Part shown: in pieces, positions 52,785-63,529 of the stretch
Numbering within the stretch: the stretch's first letter is position 1
Layout: every line of letters begins with the position of its first letter
Source of the DNA: Kappaphycus alvarezii
Lineage: Eukaryota; Rhodophyta; Florideophyceae; Gigartinales; Solieriaceae
DNA length: 64,000 bases
Direction: 5' to 3'
Assembly (NCBI GenBank): GCA_002205965.3
Contig: NADL03000691.1
Span: 1,116,001-1,180,000, forward strand
The notes under the pieces: generated by a model
Databases searched by the model: none
What the model saw: only the letters and a program-made list of their open reading frames with translations
Told to the model about the DNA's origin: nothing
Position numbers and translations under genes: made by a program

Positions 52785-54240
52785 TGGTGAAAGATGCTTC
52801 CATTCCAGTGATTGATTCCGATGAAGAAAACCGTATTGATGTGTCCAATTTGGGATTGAAGAAATTTAGACGAATGCTGAGGCATGGGGGTGACTTCGAA
52901 GTATTTCAGTTACTTGAAGTTCACAGTATGACAGGAGTGACAGATTCAAAGTTTGATGGAAGACTGAGCAGATTACTGGATAATTTCAAAGAGGTCTTTC
53001 AGGATGAATTGCCAAGAGGGCTTCCTCCGATTCGATCAGTTGATCATGAGATCAAAGTGGAGGAAGGAGCAAAGGCACCTCATCGACCTTTATTCCAGTT
53101 GTCTCCATCCGAACTTAGGGCAGCAAAAGAGTACGTCGAGTCTCTTCTGAGGAAAGGGAAGATCAGGTCCAGTAAATCACCATATGGAGCACCACTTTTC
53201 TTTGTGAAAGAAAAGGGATGGAAAACTTAGAGGTGTTGTCGATTATCGCGCTTTGAATCGCATCACCAAAAAGAATAATGCTCCACTCCCTCGTTCTGAT
53301 GAAATGTTCGATCGACTTGGAGATGCGAGATTTTTCTCCAAGCTTGATCTGAAAACCGGATTCCATCAGATAAGGGTGAAACCGGAGGACATCGAAAAGA
53401 CTGCGTTCAATACAAAGTATGGGCAATTTGAATATCTTGTTATGCCAATGGGACTTTGCAACGCTCCTGCTACGTTCCAAACTTTGATGAACCAGATCTT
53501 CTATGATTGCATCGATGTTTCTTGGTTGTCTATATGGATGATCTTCTTATATTCAGTAAGAATGAGGACGAACATTACGAACATCTGGAAATTGTATTAA
53601 AGAGACTTAAGGACCACAAGCTGTACATCTCTCCGAAGAAATGCTCTTTCTTTCAGACTGAGCTGGAGTTTTTGGGTTTAATAGTCGGGAAGCACGGCAT
53701 TCGTGTCAATCCTGAGAAGGTCGAAGTCCTACAAACTTGGCCGAAACCTGAATCTCTAACGGAGTTGAGAAGTTTCTTAGGTCTAATACAGTTTTTCCGT
53801 AGGTTCATTCAGAAGTTCTCGGCAATTGCTGCACCTCTCACAGATCTGACAAAGAAAGTCGAGGTATTGGGAAATGGGACCAGCAGTGTGATAAAGCTTT
53901 TCAGAAGCTAAAGGAAGCGATGACGTTGGCTCCAATTTTAGTCGCTCCTAATTGGAACAAGCCATTTCGTGGTCATGTAGATGCTTCACAGCTTGCTGTC
54001 GGTGGAACTCTAACACAGTTGGATGAGAATGGAAGAGATCGTGTAATTTCTTTCTATTCAAAGAAACTTTCACCAGCTGAGTCGGACTACACTGCAAATG
54101 ACAGAGAGCTTCTGGCTTTGATTAATTTTCTGGGAAGATTCAGGTGCTATCTTGAAGGTTCTGAATTTGAGATTTTCACAGACAACCAGTGCTTAAGAGC
54201 TTCTTCACAAAACCGAAACTGAGTCGGAAAGAAGCACGTT
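52785..54240 (+). pseudogene. Reverse transcriptase and RNase H of gypsy D
   Basis: DHEIKVEEGAKAPHRPLFQL and SPYGAPLFFVKEK (52785-53220), then after a shift ARFFSKLDLKTGFHQIRV and VMPMGLCNAPATFQTLMN (53330-53490), then after another shift the catalytic VVYMDDLLIFSKNEDEHYEH (about 53520), FLGLIVGKHGIRVNPEKV and RSFLGLIQFFRRFIQKFS. RNase H at 53920-54222 has GHVDASQLAVGGTLTQLD, NDRELLALINFL and IFTDNQCL. All key Asp/Glu are present; only the frame is damaged. Confidence 0.85.
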
Positions 54241-54475
54241 GGTTGGAAACTCTCGGTAACTTCGGAATCTTTCCCATCACACTGAAGCCTGGAAGAATTC
54301 ACGTCTTGGGAGACGCATTATCAGAGCTCCGCACGTGACTAGAGGAGACCGTGACATCTCAGTGAATGACGTTGAATTCCCTACCTTGACGTTGATCAGA
54401 TCATTCCTCGGTATGATGACGACCAGTTCTTTGGTCCAGTGGTAAAAGCCATGGAAGGAGAGTGGCCTAGAGGAT

Positions 54476-55690
54476 ATGGTTCAGAAGCAGAAACTTGAAA
54501 GAATTCTGCCAATGTTCCGAAAAGATGGTTCGAGGCTGTTTTACAATGGAAAGTTGTGCGTACCAAGAAGGTCAGTTTCGGATATTTTGCAAATTGCTCA
54601 CGACTCGAAAGTTGGTGGACATTTTAAATTTGCGAAGACACTGTCCAGATTAGATAACTTCCATTGGAAACATAAGAGCCGGGATGTTCGAAAGTATTGT
54701 GAAGGATGTCTCACGTGTCAGCAGTATAAGGACTCTAATCAAAAAAAGTTGACTGATCCAATGTCACTGGAATTGCCTGACCGCAGATGGGGTTCATTAG
54801 CTACAGATTTCATTGTGAGGCTACCCTGACGAGGAGCGGTCATGATGCGATCACGACTTGGGTTGATCGACTTACTCGTCGAGTCCATTTTCTTAAATCT
54901 AAAACATCAGATACTGCTGAGGACACGGCTCGAGACTTCTTCGCGAACATATTCAAGAACCACGGGTTGCCTGATGATGTGACCTCAGATAGGGACAGCA
55001 AGTTCATTTCAAAGTTTTGGAAGACACTGATGAATCTTTGTGGGGTGAAATTAAGAATGTCTACAAGTAGACACCCACAAACAGATGGCGCTTCTGAGAT
55101 TATGAATAGGATGATCGAGAACTATCTCCGTTGCTATTGCTCGTATCATCAGGATGACTGGGATGAACTGCTTCCTTCTGCAGAATTTGCATACAACTCG
55201 GCTGTGAGCGATGATCTGGGTATGTCACCATTTGAGCTGGACTTGGGATGGACACCTAAATCGCCATTGGACTTCTTGGCTAGCAGCAGCATACCTCTTC
55301 AAAGTTTGGACGACTTTCGTGCCAAGCTCAAGGTTTCTCTGAGGATGCGCAATTTGCCTACAAAGTGGCAAAAGCTCGGCAAGCTGCATATGCTTCAAGG
55401 CGATACAAGGTTCAGATTACAAAGTCGGTTCAAAGCTTTGGATCAATCGCTCGTTGTTTACAGATGTTTATTCTAGGTCCCAGGATTCTAAAAAGCTTGG
55501 TGCGCGTAGATATGGGCCATTCGTGGTTAAGGAGCTAATTGGTAAGAATGCTGTTCGACTGGATCTCCCTGATCATTTTAAAATCCATCCAGTCATTCAT
55601 ATCATTCACACCACACCACATTTGGAGCAGCCCAATGACATTGCTTTACCATTCCTCCTGCACCTGCACCGCTTGAGCTGCCTGATGGAC
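54476..55690 (+). pseudogene. Integrase of gypsy D
   Basis: Zinc part: AHDSKVGGHFKFAKTLSRL then CEGCLTCQQYK (54595-54730). Core: WGSLATDFIVRLP (first Asp), PDDVTSDRDSKFISKFW (second Asp) and STSRHPQTDGASEIMNRMIE (Glu), 54790-55115. It continues to FAYNSAVSDDLGMSPFELD and the GPF-like KKLGARRYGPFVVKELIGKN (about 55490-55550). Frameshifts near 54830 and 55470. Confidence 0.85.
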
Positions 55691-55830
55691 CAGAACAGGA
55701 AGTTGAGGTTATCTTGGATCACAAAAAGGTTGGACGCGGTTTCAAGTTCTTGGTTCTGATGCGTGGGGCCACGTCATGAGGCGGAGTGGCAACCAACAAA
55801 GGACTTCGTTGATGTTACGGAATATGGAAT
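55691..55830 (+). pseudogene. Chromodomain-like C terminus of gypsy D
   Basis: ILDHKKVGRGFKFLVLMRG then, one base shifted, HEAEWQPTKDFVDVTEYGIV followed by a stop directly at the 3' LTR. The IL.H....G..FLV...G....W.P pattern is a chromodomain with a one-base break. Confidence 0.6.
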
Positions 55831-55832
55831 AG

Positions 55833-56259
55833 TGTAACAATGTCTCTGTTACACCACTGTGTAATAGAGACATGTTCGCTGTCGCTATTCCAGTTCTCTA
55901 TTACACAAAGGTGTAAAAGGGAAACTGTATAGTCTTGAATGATTTTAGAAATTTGATTTTCCCTCGATGTTTTTATTTGACGTGGAGCCCACGTCATCGT
56001 TTTTATTTACGTAGTTGTATTCTAGATAGTACAATTCTATAGGTACACCTCTACTTTCTAGTAAGTTCTACTGAGCTAACAGAGTATAGAATTTCTAGAG
56101 TAGAGTTACCGTACTGTCTATAAAAGGGGGGGCTCATCTGGATTCTTGTGGGAATCCAGGTACAATCCATACAGACTTTGCCCCCAACTTTCTGAAACCC
56201 ATTACCATCGCCTCTACAGTTTCTTTAGCAGCGCCCCGGCTGCTTCCCTCTCTGTTTCA
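55833..56259 (+). repeat. 3' LTR of gypsy D
   Basis: TGTAACAATG...CTGTTTCA, matching 50195-50620 with about ten differences, several inside the inverted repeat. Confidence 0.88.
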
Positions 56260-56264
56260 CTCTT

Positions 56265-56513
56265 TCTCAAGTTGAGGCCGTGAAAGAAGGTCGCTACCGC
56301 GGTTTGTGTAACGAGCTCCATATGGATATTTATGGATCAGTTCGTCCAGGGACGGAGGCCGGGCTGTATCAAATTTCTGAATACATTGCCCCCCGTAAAG
56401 GTACTTTTCCGGTTTCCAAACGTTATCGATTCCTCGTTCCCAGCTCGCTGGTGCAGCAAGGGACTGCCATTGCTATCAATCGCCGAAAGTTGCATAGCGA
56501 TGTTTCTTGATAT
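56265..56513 (+). pseudogene. Unknown ORF, 3' part, beyond gypsy D
   Basis: The frame continues from 50194: SQVEAVKEGRYRGLCNELHM, DIYGSVRPGTEAGLYQISEY, APRKGTFPVSKRYRFLVPSS and AIAINRRKLHSDVS, then stop. AATAAAG near 56542 could be a polyadenylation signal. The composition is protein-like, with no frameshift across about 120 residues including the left part. The family is unknown; it could be a host exon or part of another element. Confidence 0.45.
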
Positions 56514-56519
56514 TGTATT

Positions 56520-56840
56520 CCTCACATGCTTTCAAATAGTCCAATAAAGTCTCTTTTCTCTCTCAGTACTGAGAGAAAAGTTCTGAGTAAAACATCCCAG
56601 GGAAACAGGCAGTTCATAAACTATATTTTGCTCATGACTTACGTATGTGGAGTATGCACCGACTGACCGACTGTTCAGTTAAGAGCTAACTGGATGGATC
56701 AAGTCGGTCACGTGCAGTTCTGTAGAGGGGGAAATTTTGGGGTTATTTTAATGCATGGAAGGTGTGATCCGTTTTATCTACGCCGCTAATGCGTTATGCG
56801 AGATAAGTCGTCACTGATGGTTAACACTAGATGAAATTCC
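56520..56840. other. No gene recognised
   Basis: A short inverted repeat, TCTTTTCTCTCTCAGTACTGAGAGAAAAGT (56552-56581, CTTTTCTCTCAGT / ACTGAGAGAAAAG), could be a terminator-like hairpin after the preceding ORF. Confidence 0.5.
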
Positions 56841-57345
56841 TTACAAGACCGGTTCAATGCCAGCGAGCAGGCGTGTCGCGCTAGACGTGACGGCCGCAGC
56901 AGCGTGCCTTTGGGTAAGCACCGCTCTAAATTTCCCATAGGTCTCCATTGCTGCCACGTCCCGCGCGACATCGGTTAGCACCGCGTACGCGTCTGGGTGC
57001 CAGTCTGCGAGGGTGGATATTGGGATAGGCAAAAGCCTTGATCTAGGTCGTCGCGAGCAGTGGTTGATAACTTTTACGTTTGGCGGAGATGGCTGCGTTG
57101 AAGGAGCTGACTGGGTTGAAAGTACGCACTCTCCTATTGGAGGGCGCAAGAGGATTGACGAACGTGACGTCAAAAAAGTCTATTCCTCCGTTGCTACCCG
57201 TTGCATGGATATCCGTTCTGTAGAGCACAGTTTACTGCGCTGTACTACGCGATCAGCAATACGTCCGTTCAATTGTTTTAATTTTAATACCTGGCCAAGA
57301 ATTAATTATTTCAAGTCTGGGGGAAAACTTGGTTGAAAGGTTTGG
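56841..57345 (-). pseudogene. LINE-like RT C-terminal fragment
   Basis: Minus-strand frames read NGGIDFFDVTFVNPLAPSNR (about 57190), SSFNAAISAKRKSYQPLLA (about 57100), then after a shift RLLPIPISTLADWHPDAYAV (about 57020), LTDVARDVAA and LTQRHAAAAVTSSATRLLAG (about 56910). This is the DVT.VNPL...A...K...Y...PISTL.GWHPDAY pattern, homologous to the end of H1 and H2 but from another subfamily. One frameshift. Confidence 0.65.
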
Positions 57346-57348
57346 GTG

Positions 57349-57525
57349 TGTAACAATGTCTCTGTTACACCACTATGTAGTAGAGACTTGTTCGCAGTCG
57401 CTATTCCGATTGTCTATTACACAGTGGTGTAACAGAGAAACTGCAATGTCGTTAACAAATTTAGAAGGTTTATTTTCCTTCAATGTTTTTACTTGACGTG
57501 GAGCCCCACGTTATTGATAATTTGA
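57349..57525 (+). repeat. Gypsy D-like LTR start beside copia E
   Basis: TGTAACAATGTCTCTGTTACACC to TGACGTGGAGCCCCACG matches the first 170-180 bp of the gypsy D LTR, including both arms of the inverted repeat; the similarity then ends. It is either a truncated D-family LTR or the beginning of the copia E 5' LTR sharing this module. Confidence 0.6.
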
Positions 57526-57849
57526 ACTTTTGTAATTTCATGTTTTGCATATCGTGTCTCTGGTCTAAGTTGTTTCAAACCTTGGACGACCGTTTATTTG
57601 CTTTAAGTTTTTTTATTCTTGTTGATGCACTTAGCGGTTGGCAACTTCATGTCGCAGTTTAGTGCACCTTAACTCGTATCTTTTGTGCAAACTTGGGACA
57701 TGTCTCTCTAGTACAAATATGTGACTAAGTTTGTGTGTCCTTGTAAACTTGAACTCTGCAGTTCTTGGTGGAGTGATCTTGTGACTTGTTTGAAGCATCT
57801 CTGTGTATCAAAATACTCACTGCCTGTGTGATTATGCAATCTATTGTTA

Positions 57850-57863
57850 GTTATGGGCCCAGC
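57850..57863 (+). promoter_or_regulatory. Primer-binding site of copia E (half-tRNA type)
   Basis: GTTATGGGCCCAGC is complementary to 14 bases of the initiator tRNA-Met anticodon arm. It contains the probable gag ATG (57853-57855). Confidence 0.7.
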
Positions 57864-58920
57864 TCTTAACGCTACGAACTCTCCTCCTACTCGCCCGCGT
57901 TTCTCGTGGTATACTAAAGGTGCGCCGTGGACCGATGGTAAAGGAAATCAAGAAAAGTACCAAAACGCTGTACTGCACTGGAAAGAGTTCCATGACCCTT
58001 TACCTGAAAATAGCTCCAACAAGGTTGCTCCTGCTGTGCAAGATACTGTGCTGAAGTCTCAATTATATGGCGAGGCTGCTGATTTGTGTTCAGAGCTCTC
58101 ATGTGAACAGCTGAAAGGCGAGAATGACGTTCCGCTAATTATTGATGTCGTTTACCATCGCAACTTTCTCTCTGTTATTAGTGAGGCATACGAAGGTTTT
58201 CACTGCCTGTTGAACACACGCCGCAACAACAATGAGTCTTTAAAGCCTTTTGAGATTCGCTTCTCTGCTGCTATAGCAAAGGTCAATTCGATGTCTACTA
58301 CTACTAAGTTACCCCAGTGCATTACAGCACTCATGCTATTGAGGAATGCTGCTATTGATCACTCGCAACGTGAGCCCTGTCTCAATGCTGCTGCCGCCAT
58401 TGGTACTGTGTTTACCTATCAATCGTCGAATGACAATTTCTTGAAGGCAGTACCTTAGTAAAAGCTGTCATCTGTTGTCAAACAATGTGAGAAAGCTACG
58501 ATTATGTCTATACCTAAGAACAATGCGCTCACAGCAATCTCTGTTGGGGCTTTTACGAAAAGGTCTTACCAAGGACGCGGTAATAACATGCACCGTCCAT
58601 TAAATACCTCATTGAAGAAAAAACCGTGCCATGTTTGTTTCAAGTATGGGCACTGGAAGGATATCCATGAAGCTGATGGCTCTCTCAAACAAGGAACAAA
58701 GTCCTTCGACACTGTCGAGGAATTTACCGCTTCTTTTAGTGGAAGCTCCTCTGGGTATTTCAGTAAGAACGCTTCAGCAAGAAAGAAGGCTGTGTCTTTT
58801 AATAATGCCACGCTGGAAAGCTTCATCTGTGGAAGCTCAACATCCGATCATCTTGAAGGTGTACAGACTATTGGTCCCCTAGTCGATGATGGTGCCCTTA
58901 TTCTGCTATTTGTCATGTAG
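57853..58920 (+). pseudogene. Gag and protease start of copia E
   Basis: From the ATG at 57853: MGPALNATNSPPTRPRFSWY, a helical part to FEIRFSAAIAKVNSMSTTTK and CITALMLLRNAAIDHSQ, stop at 58458. A stop or two later the frame continues through VVKQCEKATIMS to a zinc knuckle CHVCFKYGHWKDIH (about 58630; last ligand His, not Cys). The end, FICGSSTSDHLEGVQTIGPL with VDDGA (about 58820-58895), is the protease active-site region with D-D-G-A. Only a few lesions, so it is younger than F. Confidence 0.75.
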
Positions 58921-60150
58921 AATTAATGGTGCTACGCAATCATATTGGCCTTAATGAACAAGGTCAAATTGAACCTATCCCTAAATGCTTGAGTGGATAC
59001 ACTCTCTGGTAGTACGGAGTAGGTAAGCATTCCAGTGATGCTCGCCCGATCGTTGGATCTGTTTGTCTTACTGCTCACACGGACAGTGGCCTTGAAGTCA
59101 CCATGAGACATCTGGTTCTTGATGGTTCGAGCAAATGGGTGATTGGCAAGAATGTGACATGTCATTCTGATATATTGCATTCCGAAAGAGATGTTTTAAA
59201 GATTGCGGTCGATGGGAATCCTGAGTATTTTTCACTCTTGAAAAATAAACTCCTAAGTTATCTGCCAATTTCCGTCTTTGAGTCGCAACCCAGATACGAT
59301 TCAGTACTTTCTTTCCTCAACGGCAACATACAAAATGACTGGCCCTGGAGCAAGGTCAAGGCAATTGTCGATAAGGTTCACCGTCATGTCTCTGGACATG
59401 CATATCTCATGGACATTCGTCTACTTCATGAACGGAACAATATTTGGTCTATTACCGTTGCTGATTATGTACATCAGCTCATTGAGAACTGCACCTCATA
59501 TTGAGCCACTGCTCCTCCGCAGCCCAGCCGAAACGTTTCCATTTCTTCTCTGTCCCGGAATTTAATGAAAATGTATATGTGTATACCATTTCTATCTTGA
59601 TGTAGTGGCTGGATTACATGGACATGGTGAAGGTTTTATGCTGCGTATATTCTGAGTTCTACAGCAATTGATGAAGCAATTGATGTTTTGAAGCTTGTTG
59701 GCTATACCAGTTTTAGTTACCAGAGTCTATTCAAGGAGACTAAGCGTTTGATACTGTGAACTTTAAAAAGTACATGGATGACCGCCCCATCTCCTTCCGT
59801 CTTGTATCTCCCAAAAGGCATAGCAATAATCCTGTTGAGAGTAAGCACGGTATAATCAGGAGCATTTTTTGAAGCTCCGAATTGCTGAACCTGATGCCTC
59901 CGCTAGACTCCATGCCTGTCGCGCTGTATCCATCTCAAATGATCTCTACGGAAACGATGTGACGTCATCGTTTGAGCTCTCCAAAGGCTTCACGAAACCA
60001 CTGGCAGATGCTGATATAAAGGGCGACCCCGATGATCTTATAGAAGCTCATGATAAATTGCAAGCCAAACGAAAGCTCGCACTATTTATCATGATGATGC
60101 AGACTTTAGGCACGAAAAAGACCCTCCTAACTCTTTACAAAATATAGATA
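58921..60150 (+). pseudogene. Protease end and integrase of copia E
   Basis: LVLDGSSKWVIGKNVTCHSD and a following part to SVLSFLNGNIQND lie at 59103-59340. The zinc region VHRHVSGHAYLMDIRLLHER and YVHQLIENC follows near 59380-59495. The core is broken (59570-59760). The last integrase part, RPISFRLVSPKRHSNNPVES and KHGIIRSIF, is near 59780-59870, then RAVSISNDLYGND at about 59915. Three or more frameshifts. Confidence 0.65.
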
Positions 60151-60310
60151 CTTTAAGTCGTGGTGATCGCGTACGCATATATTGGCCGCACGACCAAGCA
60201 AATTATGCTGGAACTATTAAGAACTTGCACCGTGATGGTTGCGTTACAGTGCACTATGACGACGGAGATTGAGAGCGCCTAAATCTCTCTAATGATAACT
60301 GGCACTTGAG
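60148..60310 (+). pseudogene. Tudor-like segment in copia E
   Basis: LSRGDRVRIYWPHDQANYAG, then TIKNLHRDGCVTVHYDDGD, a stop, and ERLNLSNDNWHL. The pattern (aromatic Y-A-G, V.V.YDDGD.E.L) is that of Tudor/agenet-type barrels. It lies between integrase and RT. Element F retains the related SITVLGNGGRELTVSFED at its equivalent place. Confidence 0.45.
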
Positions 60311-60725
60311 AATAGGACAATTTCTGCAAGTGCTTCACACACTGTATCTGATCATTCCATTGTGCCACGTGTTTTTGACAATGAGCCTAATGAATTGAAG
60401 CTCATGAATGAGCATTTTGGAAACAAGAGCTTCATGAGGCATCAATCTCAGCGGTTTTAGCAGTACACTATTAATATGGCATATGATGCCGAGGAAACTA
60501 GCTTTCTGAAGACTGTCAAATGTGAACCCCACTCGAATGTTCCGAGTGATTCAATATTGTGAACAGCATTGTACTGTATAAGGTTAAGAAGAACGATGAT
60601 GGTTCTCTTAAACTGAAGGCCCGTATAGCACCCCATGGTAACGAAGATGATATGAAAGGTCGCCTGACATCAGACTGTACCATTTGCCCACCAACTGGCC
60701 TGAGAATTGTGGAATCCATTGCCTC
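60311..60725 (+). pseudogene. Start of reverse transcriptase of copia E
   Basis: YKVKKNDDGSLKLKARIAPH and GNEDDMKGRLTSDCTICPPT then GLRIVESIAS correspond to 4880-5060 in element F. The DVKEAF block of F has no counterpart here. Confidence 0.7.
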
Positions 60726-60737
60726 TAAGCCGTCTTA

Positions 60738-61204
60738 ACATCGCCGAAACAACCTCCGAGCACCTGTGAAGGACCCCCCTGGACGTGATGGCACCCTGAT
60801 GCGCTGCCATACCTGTGGCTCGGACAAGCATATCAAGCGCGATTGTCCGGTGGGAAGTGTCTCTAACCGAGTTCTTAGTCAGCTCCGCAAATGGTACGCC
60901 CGCGGTCTACATCGTACATGACCCCGCGACCGACTTGGCCAGATGCCTGAACTCTATCGATCAAGCACAGGAGAACGACACAAACCACTCGCCTATTGAG
61001 TCTACTACTAACGCTCCTACGGAGGCTGAGCTCTTCGAAAGCCTCGTGAGCCATGATGACAATTCCCGAGCATCTGTGAGATTGCCCTCCGTGGCTATTT
61101 CAAGCTACTCGTTCGTGGACCGCAAGGGCGATCGGCCTTACAACCCGGCTTTAGTGCATCGATTGCACTACGGCAACCGTTGCTGTCCACAAGTCTCTAC
61201 CTAG
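60738..61204 (+). pseudogene. Gag end and protease region of copia G
   Basis: A zinc knuckle of the CX2CX4HX4C type, CHTCGSDKHIKRDC, lies at 60808-60850. After a shift, SLTEFLVSSANGTPAVYIVH and DPATDLARCLNSID are followed by an acidic spacer and SSYSFVDRKGDRPYNPALVH to a stop at 61204. A clear protease D-T/S-G motif is not visible. Confidence 0.6.
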
Positions 61205-61269
61205 TAAACACACCTGTGTGTGTGTGTTTCTGAGCAACTGGGACCCGCAAAGTCCCTTAAAGAAGACAG

Positions 61270-62526
61270 GGGGAATCCGAACGCCCCGTGTTTGGTCCGC
61301 TCATTACTCGTCGTCAAGGCTGTTGGAACCTTTTCGTTGGTTGTGTGTTTCTTCCTGTGGTTTGCAGGACCGTTGCACCACAACGAGCTTGTGAAGTGTT
61401 CGGAAATCCCGAGCACTTCTGGTCAGTCGAAGGTGTACGCTTGGTGAAGTGGTCGCATGAGTCGCTACAATGACCATGTTTATGTTGCATTGTCTGTTAG
61501 AACGCCTCGTTTTTACACGAGCCAGCAACTTGGCAAGCTTCATCGCCATTTAGCTCATCCGTCAGCTAGCAAGCTTTACAGTTTGCTCCGCCGTGCTAGA
61601 CCGGAGGACACTTCGGTGGACACACTCGCAACTTTGCAAGTTCTCTCCCGGAGGTAAGATGCGTGTCAACGGATCCAAGCCGGCCCTACTCTTCAAGGTC
61701 ACGTTCGGGGCTGAGAATTTCAAGTTCAATGAACTCTTGTATATGTACATCATGTACATTGATGGTAGGCCTGTTCTGCACGTTATTGACGAAGGTAAAC
61801 GCTTTAGTGCTGCTGCATTCCTTCCTGATGTCGCCCTGAAGACCATTTGTGCAACGTTCTTGGAGTGCTGGGCGGCAATCTACACTGGACTTCCCCACAG
61901 GATCATTGTGGATCAAGGTTCTGCTTTTGGGGAATTATTTGTCAGCATGGGGTCGCTAGCAAGGTCGAAATCGAACGGACAGGGATTGACGCACATTTAA
62001 GCTTAGGTATCGATGAACGCTATCATCAACCCCTTCGCAACACCTACCGCAAGCTGAAGCTTGATTATCCCAATGCCTCCCGCCCTACTCGTTGTTCATT
62101 TCTGTTAAGGCTCTCAACGACACCCTTGGTCCTGAAGGCATTGTGCCGTCTGCTCCTGTCTTCAGTGATTATCCTTCTACCCGTCTGTACACCGATTGTG
62201 CTGCTGATCCCAGAGCATCCCTCGAGAGTCGTGCTCGACTTTCTACTGCCACAAGGAAGGAGATGGAATGGCACATGGAAAGCATAAGGATCAAGCGAGC
62301 ACTTCGCCGCTCAGTGCCGCCCTTGGCAAATGTCTTACTGAATGTTGGACAGAAGGTGCTGGTGTGCCGGGAGAAGCAGGTAGGCAACCGGATCGGAGAG
62401 TGGATTGGTCCGTTTTTTTGTCCAGGCCGTGAATCGCGAGAAGAAGCTTTTCTTCGTGCAGGATGTACCCAATTCACCTGCACGACCCTTCGGCCAGGCT
62501 CAAGTCAAGCCGTATCTGAGAGCTGA
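61270..62526 (+). pseudogene. Integrase of copia G
   Basis: Zinc part: QLGKLHRHLAHPSASKLYSL (about 61530). Core: YIMYIDGRPVLHVIDEGKRF (first Asp, about 61755), HRIIVDQGSAFGELF (second Asp, about 61905), and the region with GIDERYHQPLRNTYRKLKLD (about 62010), where E in GIDERYH is the likely third residue. The C-terminal part has VLLNVGQKVLVCREKQVGNR and IGEWIGPFF (62330-62415). Frame changes near 61650, 61950 and 62110. Confidence 0.75.
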
Positions 62527-63460
62527 GTAGGCTTCGACATCCTTCTTCAAGGACCTTCGCGGTGCTCTCTTTTCGGCATTTTTTCAGGATACTCTCCTCA
62601 CGGAAATTGTCCCTGTTGACGACCCTCGTGCCTCCTCTCCCCATATAAATGCCGCCAAGCGGAAGGAGATTCAGAGTATGATGAGCCGCGGGACCTTCAG
62701 GGTCATTCTGAAGGAGGACATATTATCTGATGGGAAGTTACTACCAGGTCTTTTTGTGCATGCTATCGAGTCAACCGAGTACTGCAATATTAAGTTCAAG
62801 GCACAATTTGTTATTGGAGGCCATCGAGAAAATCTCAAGAGGCTGTTAGTTCACTCCACGCAAACCATACAACCTGCTTCTGTCCGTCTATTGTTGGCTA
62901 TTGCTGCTTCTCATGGCTTTAGAACACTTACCTCAGATGTCTCGCAAGCCTACCTCAAGTCGTCAAGCCCTTGAACAGGAATTTGTACATCCGCAACACT
63001 CCTCCGGAGTTTGAGCTGGCCGATGATGAGGCACTTTTGCTACTCCGCGCTCTCTGTGGACTCAGGGAATCTAGTGATCTTTGGCATGAGACTTTGGATG
63101 AGCATCATCGCTCTGATTTGGGCATGGTACCTCTTCACTCCGGCCCTGCTAGTTACTTCCGGCTGCAGGATGGGGCGTTGCAGGGATTTTCAGGGAATTA
63201 TGTTGACGACATGCTCCGCACTGGTAAAGATGAGTTTGCATCTCTTTGTGAAGCCACAAGGGCACGTTTCGATATGTCCAAGATCTTCACCCTCCGTGCA
63301 CATTCACCGGCTTTCGTTTGTCTCGACACAATGGCATTCTCAAGCTGTACCAATGTGGGTACATTCGTCAGTTGAGACCACTTCCGTCGGATGCTACGTT
63401 CTCGCAGTTTGCGTCAGTTCGCATGAAGCTTATGTAGCTTTCGCATAGCCGTCCTGACTG
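62527..63460 (+). pseudogene. Reverse transcriptase of copia G
   Basis: INAAKRKEIQSMMSRGTFRV, FKAQFVIGGHRENLKRLLVH, PASVRLLLAIAASHGFRTLT then SDVSQAYLKS (62650-62965). After a stop, LYIRNTPPEFELADDEALLL, LRALCGLRESSDLWHETLDE and the catalytic GNYVDDMLRTGKDEF (about 63195). The YVDD centre is intact. One stop at 62974 and a shift near 63320. Confidence 0.8.
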
Positions 63461-63529
63461 CCTCTATGAAGTCCCTCAGCTCACTCAGGTCACTCGCGAC
63501 ATCTTTGACTCCGAGCGGAAGGATGCTGT

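Larger units (their letters stand above)
50195..56259 (+). mobile_element. Gypsy element D (complete, decayed, chromodomain type)
   Basis: Plus-strand Ty3/gypsy element with LTRs of 426 and 427 bp (about 97% identical by eye) and target copies TCTT (50191-50194 and 56261-56264; the preceding base differs, T against C). Order: long leader, gag, protease, RT, RNase H, integrase, chromodomain-like end. Almost every domain is separated from the next by a single-base frameshift. It is inserted in an unknown ORF. Confidence 0.9.
57526..60725 (+). mobile_element. Copia element E, truncated at its 3' side
   Basis: Gag, protease, integrase and the start of RT on the plus strand, homologous throughout to element F. 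The series stops abruptly after CPPTGLRIVESIAS near 60725, where a different copia element (G) begins. The 3' LTR is absent. The 5' LTR probably ends just before the primer site at 57850; its start may be 57349. Confidence 0.8.
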
